Assembly: GCA_963729695.1 (NCBI GenBank) | Contig: CAVSOT010000003.1 | Location: 806,001 to 870,000, forward strand | Direction of reading: 5' to 3' | DNA: 64,000 bases | Origin: PALSA-693 sp963729695 | GTDB lineage: Bacteria > Actinomycetota > Acidimicrobiia > Acidimicrobiales > Palsa-688 | Shown: piece by piece, positions 60,510 through 64,000 of the stretch | Position numbering within the stretch: position 1 is the first letter of the stretch | Layout: the number at the start of each line of letters is the position of its first letter | Translations under genes and position numbers: made by a program | Notes under the pieces: model-generated | Databases searched by the model: none | Seen by the model: only the letters and a program-made list of their open reading frames with translations | Told to the model about the DNA's origin: nothing

Positions 60510-61064
60510 CCGAGCCGCCAGGAAGCACAAACCCACCGCCGCAATCACACCAAAGGGCGACTGGTACGTCGCAGCGGGGTCGTTCCAGAAGACTTGTCGT
60601 CGCTCTGGCGGAGGTTGACAGTCAGGAGCCCAGCAGGGGTTGGTAGTTCAGAGCTATCAGGCTCGTCCGTAAGGGGTTCCTCGATCGGTCTGCCACCACG
60701 TGCGATGCTTTAGATGTGATGTTCGGGAGCGCTTGCGAGGTACTTCGGGTTGTCAATCCGGTGCCGCGGTTTCTTCGAGCCGCCAAGAGACTCTTTTATC
60801 TCGAACAGAATCACCATCACGGGGTCCAGAGCATGGCTTCATCTGCGGTCCGTTGTGCCGCCCTCTTCGGGAGTTCCTGATTGCGCGACTTCAGGTTTGC
60901 ATCCTGGGACCCGCCACTTCATTCCCTCAAGGTGAGGCAGGGTCGATGCCGCCTGGCTATTACTTCTGCGGAAGGTGCCGCCCCAGCTTCACCCTATGTC
61001 GTTCAGATAGCAACGTTATATCGCCATCGCCGCAATGCGTGCGATTCCTGGAAGGGTGCCCGCA
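60510..61064. other. Intergenic gap without a supported gene
   Basis: The 555 bases after the broken ABC gene hold no gene I can support. Composition is mixed, suggesting decayed sequence. Confidence 0.4.
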
Positions 61065-61892
61065 ATGACTGCGCCGCAGCAACCACCCACGCTGAGCCCG
61101 CTCGGCCCCCTGGCCCGCTACGAGCAGGACGTCATCGACCGCATCACCGACTTCAACGACCCCCGCCAGGAATGGCGGCGCCTGTTCTCCGAAGTGCTCG
61201 GCACGTTCTTCTTGGTCTTGGTGGCCGCCGGCGGGGGCATGATGGGCCAAGCCTTCCCGAACACGATCAGCCGCACCGCCGCCGTCGTGGCCCCCGCCTT
61301 GATGGTCATGGCCATCATTTTGTTTATGGGCAAGATTTCCGGCGCGCACCTCAACCCCGCCGTCAGCATCGCCTTCGCCCTGCGTCGTGACTTCCCATGG
61401 TGGCGCGTGCCCGGCTATATCGTCGCCCAGCTGGCCGGGGCCACCCTTGCCGCCCTGTTCTTGCGGGCCGTGATCAACGTGTCCGCCAAGTACGGGTCCA
61501 ACTACCCTGCCCACGGCTACTCCAACACGGCCGCCTTCTGGATGGAACTCATCTTGACCATGGGCCTGGTCAGCGTCATCCTGGGCACCGCTTCGGGGGC
61601 CCAGAACGTCGGCATCATCGGCGCCTTCGGGGTCGGCGGCTACATCGCCCTGGCCGGGCTGTGGGGAAGCCCCATCTCGGGCGCTTCCATGAACCCGGCC
61701 CGCACCTTCGGACCCGACCTGGTCGGCAAGACCTTCACCGCCTACTGGGTCTATGTGGCCGGACCCGTCGCCGGTGCCGCCCTGGCCGTGGTCATCGCCT
61801 TCATCCTACGCGGCCCCGGCGGCGGCAAAGCAGGCACGGGCGCAGCCCAAGGCGACCTCTTCACCGAGACCTACGAATCAGGCAAATCCTGA
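61065..61892 (+). CDS. MIP-family channel (aquaporin/glycerol facilitator)
   Basis: 275 residues from ATG 61065 with GGAAGGG upstream; ATG 61035 is an alternative. Six membrane helices and two half-helices with NPA boxes are visible: SGAHLNPAVSIAF (NPA 97-99) and SGASMNPARTFGPDLVG (NPA 210-212). The Arg after the second NPA is the selectivity-filter arginine. The 35-residue cytoplasmic N terminus and Gly-rich C terminus are longer than usual. It permits passive flow of water or small neutral solutes; no glycerol-kinase neighbour is present, so water or another small solute is more likely. Confidence 0.93.
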   Translation: MTAPQQPPTLSPLGPLARYEQDVIDRITDFNDPRQEWRRLFSEVLGTFFLVLVAAGGGMMGQAFPNTISRTAAVVAPALMVMAIILFMGKISGAHLNPAVSIAFALRRDFPWWRVPGYIVAQLAGATLAALFLRAVINVSAKYGSNYPAHGYSNTAAFWMELILTMGLVSVILGTASGAQNVGIIGAFGVGGYIALAGLWGSPISGASMNPARTFGPDLVGKTFTAYWVYVAGPVAGAALAVVIAFILRGPGGGKAGTGAAQGDLFTETYESGKS

Positions 61893-62263
61893 ACGGCCAC
61901 CCACATAGCGATCGCCCAGTCGGCGCCGCTGTGGCACATAACGTTCGCCTCCCGGCACTCGACCAGGGCCTGGACGGTCTGTAGAGCAGCACGCCAGACT
62001 CGCCGACCTGGCGGCCCGGGGCCGGTCAGGCAAAAGCGGCGGAACGCTTCTTCACGCCATCAGATCTGGCCGCCAGTGAACGCGGCCAGTCGACACTTCG
62101 CTCGTCTTTGCTGCCGGCGATCCAATCGGCGCGGTCGGGTTGCGACGCTACTCCAAGACAGAGCTGTCATCGGCCGCCACCGGCTGGCGCGACAGTCTTC
62201 GGATCCCCCACGAAGGAACGAACGCAGACTCGACACAAAGCGCCCGGGGTTACACTTCCCTGT
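61893..62263. other. Intergenic gap, nothing recognised
   Basis: No convincing frame, RNA gene or repeat was seen in these 371 bases. Confidence 0.4.
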
Positions 62264-62644
62264 GTGACCGACTCTGCCCCGGTGATCAGCTGGAAGAAGG
62301 ACGTGGTCGCCCACGACTTCGATGCGGCCGAAGCTTTCCTCTCTATACGGCTGAACCCCGAGAAGGCGAAGAGCCTCGTTAAGCGACTCAAGGGGGCGTC
62401 AGTCACCGAACGGCGCGCCAACGACATCCTGCGAGCATCCCGCCTCGACCCGCTCCCCCTCAACGATCCGGGAGTCCTACGGGACCTGGCGAAGTTGGCG
62501 GGCGGGGAAAAACTGTCGCCCGTGCTAGTCGTCTCGCTCGACGATGGCGCCGAGATCGCGGACGGCTACCACCGGGTGTCGCTGGCCTACGCGCTCGACC
62601 CATTCGGGGCGGTCCCGGTCCGCATCGCCAGCCTTACGAGCTGA
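62264..62644 (+). CDS. Small ParB/sulfiredoxin-like domain protein
   Basis: 126 residues from GTG 62264; the upstream open frame is not protein-like. The sequence DFDAAEAFLSIRLNPEKAKS, then RRANDILRASRLDPLPLNDP and KLSPVLVVSLDDGAEIADGY HRVSLAY belongs to a small conserved family whose C-terminal half has the ParB-type pattern (PVLVV...ADGYHR). Members are common in bacteria, and the function is unknown. The gene stands alone. Confidence 0.75.
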   Translation: MTDSAPVISWKKDVVAHDFDAAEAFLSIRLNPEKAKSLVKRLKGASVTERRANDILRASRLDPLPLNDPGVLRDLAKLAGGEKLSPVLVVSLDDGAEIADGYHRVSLAYALDPFGAVPVRIASLTS

Positions 62645-63306
62645 ACGCAACCGCGCCCTTTCGAACCCCACCGTGGCTTCGACGTGCCCACCCGCCCGGG
62701 GCCGAGGGTCCGGGCCGACCACGCACGCGGGTCGGTCAAGCCCTGGCGGCTCGCACCAATGTCCCCGACCACGACGCCGTGGGGGTGCGGCCTCGAAGGA
62801 CGCCATCAGTCGGTGATTCCCTCTCAGCGCGCCGCCCGTCTGATTCGAACCGCATATACAGCGAGCATGGCCATATCCACTCCGACCACGTCCGACCGGC
62901 CGTACCAAGCGTCCACCGGCTCGACTGCGATGTTACCTTGCCACATCGATAATCGACACAGCGGCCATGATCCGTCAGCGTCCGTCGCCGCCTGTGACAA
63001 CCGGAGCCGCTGGACGCACATACTACTCACGGACCCTCAGCCCGCCTAGCTCTCGGCTCTAATCGGAGGGCGGCATGACACAGCAAGTATTACCGGCGCA
63101 GGACAGCGGTTCCCACGGAACGGTCCGAGTACCGCAAGAGGACCTTGAGGGCCCTGGGGGTTTCGCTGTCGCCAGCCACGATCGGCTCTGGACCGCCCAT
63201 AGCGCCTTGGTCGCCCTGTGGCGACAGTTCCTCTAGGTAATTGAGATATCTGTTTGGGAACAACAGGGCGCCGCTTGTAGGCGGTTCTGGAGTTCCACTG
63301 TATGCA
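62645..63306. other. Intergenic gap with possible fragments
   Basis: About 660 bases without a supported gene. On the minus strand NRYLNYLEELSPQGDQG (near 63210-63260) has some protein-like character but is bounded by poor sequence. Confidence 0.4.
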
Positions 63307-63690
63307 TTACGAAGAGGAAGTGGTCTGGCACGTCGGCTGCTCGTTGTTGGACAAGCTGGGCACACCGTTCGACAGTACGCCAATGAACCAGCAGGGAATT
63401 GAATGCGGCTGGCCCCGAGTGAACGTGGGCGGCGGGGCCAATCCGCCCAAGGTGTCGCCCTTAAGCGAGTAGAGGCCGTCGAGCATCTCGGTCGTGCTAG
63501 GCGTCCCTGTGGGCCCCAGCCCACCGGCCTTTACGGCGTGCGCAAGGAGCAACCCTGAGAGCCAGCCGTTCGGGCCTTGGCCTGTCCAAGTGCTCGGATT
63601 CTCACGAACACCCGGATAGTGCTTGTCCAAGACGGCGTTCATCGCTTGAATGCCCGGGGAGTTGGCCCAGAAAGGGACGTGGCGTGGACC
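63307..63690 (-). pseudogene. Tail of an ABC substrate-binding protein, paralogue of 53528-54802
   Basis: The minus strand encodes only the C-terminal third: MNAVLDKHYPGVRENP, then GWLSGLLLAHAVKAGGLGPT and GTPSTTEMLDGLYSLKGDTL GG, ending GVPSLSNNEQPTC. It aligns with the end of the intact lipoprotein at 53528 (AIKAGGLGPTGTPSAAEVV...SLKGDTLGG). No signal peptide or N-terminal domains precede it; upstream bases to 64000 read as unrelated or decayed sequence. Confidence 0.8.
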
Positions 63691-63699
63691 GGTCAATGC

Positions 63700-64000
63700 G
63701 ACGCGCCACCGAAGGGTCAGCGAATATGACGTCGTCGGGGTGACGGTCGACGTTTGGACCGTTGATCGGGGCCAGGTCATCACAGAGGACGGCTACGATC
63801 GCACGTCGATTGGAAGCAACGCCATCCTGGTGCTTGTGTCGGGATGCTTCCATGGCGCGGTCGTGGAGATCACCGGTCGATCCCAGGTCAAGGTCACCGA
63901 CGATCCTCGGCCTTTGATACCAGACCAGAACCTCCGATTCGCACGATGGTAGGAAGTTCAAATCGCGGTCCGGTTGCTGATTGCGGTGGAAAGTGGGTAG
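63700..64000. other. Right edge of window, no supported gene
   Basis: Frames on both strands cover this stretch but none has a recognisable domain or ribosome site. It may be decayed sequence upstream of the broken binding-protein gene. Confidence 0.35.

Overview
The window is high-GC DNA from an actinobacterium (Actinomycetota; soil or freshwater type, possibly Acidimicrobiia, but the class cannot be fixed from the sequence). The phylum rests on a DUF222/HNH 13E12-type protein, a remnant of a DUF664 (DinB-type) protein, a large ATPase LuxR regulator, GTG/TTG starts and likely leaderless transcription. Most of the window is accessory DNA: broken genes, integration-site remnants and mobile-element parts sit between intact metabolic operons.

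Region 1 (1-8000) is the core of an integrative mobilizable element: the N-terminal part of a tyrosine integrase, an XRE regulator, a divergent excisionase and two winged-helix genes in a coupled cluster, and a MobF relaxase-helicase whose frame is broken twice near the N terminus. An IS110-family element follows, with a structured leader where a bridge RNA would be expected. Region 2 (8000-12500) holds small unknown genes, a dead tyrosine recombinase and a secreted Vgb-like beta-propeller protein.

Region 3 (12500-24350) is bracketed by two diverged copies of the 3' half of an initiator tRNA-Met gene, each with arm-like repeats. The layout fits tandem accretion of several elements at one tRNA site. 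Inside are a 481-residue low-complexity orphan, a broken DUF664 gene, a signalling cluster (double KaiC-like ATPase and a MerR-receiver fusion, divergent from a STAS protein and a GAF-SpoIIE phosphatase), a primase-helicase resembling the TOTE type, and a VapBC pair. Region 4 (24350-27700) carries a DUF433 protein running into 16-bp tandem repeats, an IS3 remnant, a HEPN-like RNxxxH protein and a membrane coiled-coil protein. It looks like a defence or selfish-gene patch.

Region 5 (27700-36400) has an ArsR/SRPBCC/RibD-type reductase operon with a near-consensus promoter, a truncated LysR gene and its truncated divergent dehydrogenase, a monooxygenase and cytochrome P450 pair, a MITE-like 103-bp inverted repeat, and a glycosyltransferase/debranching-enzyme operon. 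Region 6 (36400-56900) is largely intact and metabolic: a PQQ-repeat lipoprotein, DeoR/MFS pair, sigma factor, LAL regulator, SDR, amidohydrolase, HrpB helicase, two epoxide hydrolases around an HNH protein, an ABC substrate-binding lipoprotein and a D-aminoacylase-type amidohydrolase. Region 7 (56900-64000) mixes intact genes (DUF2237, methyltransferase, SRPBCC, aquaporin, ParB-like protein) with wreckage: a chimeric, frameshifted ABC exporter and the tail of a second substrate-binding protein.
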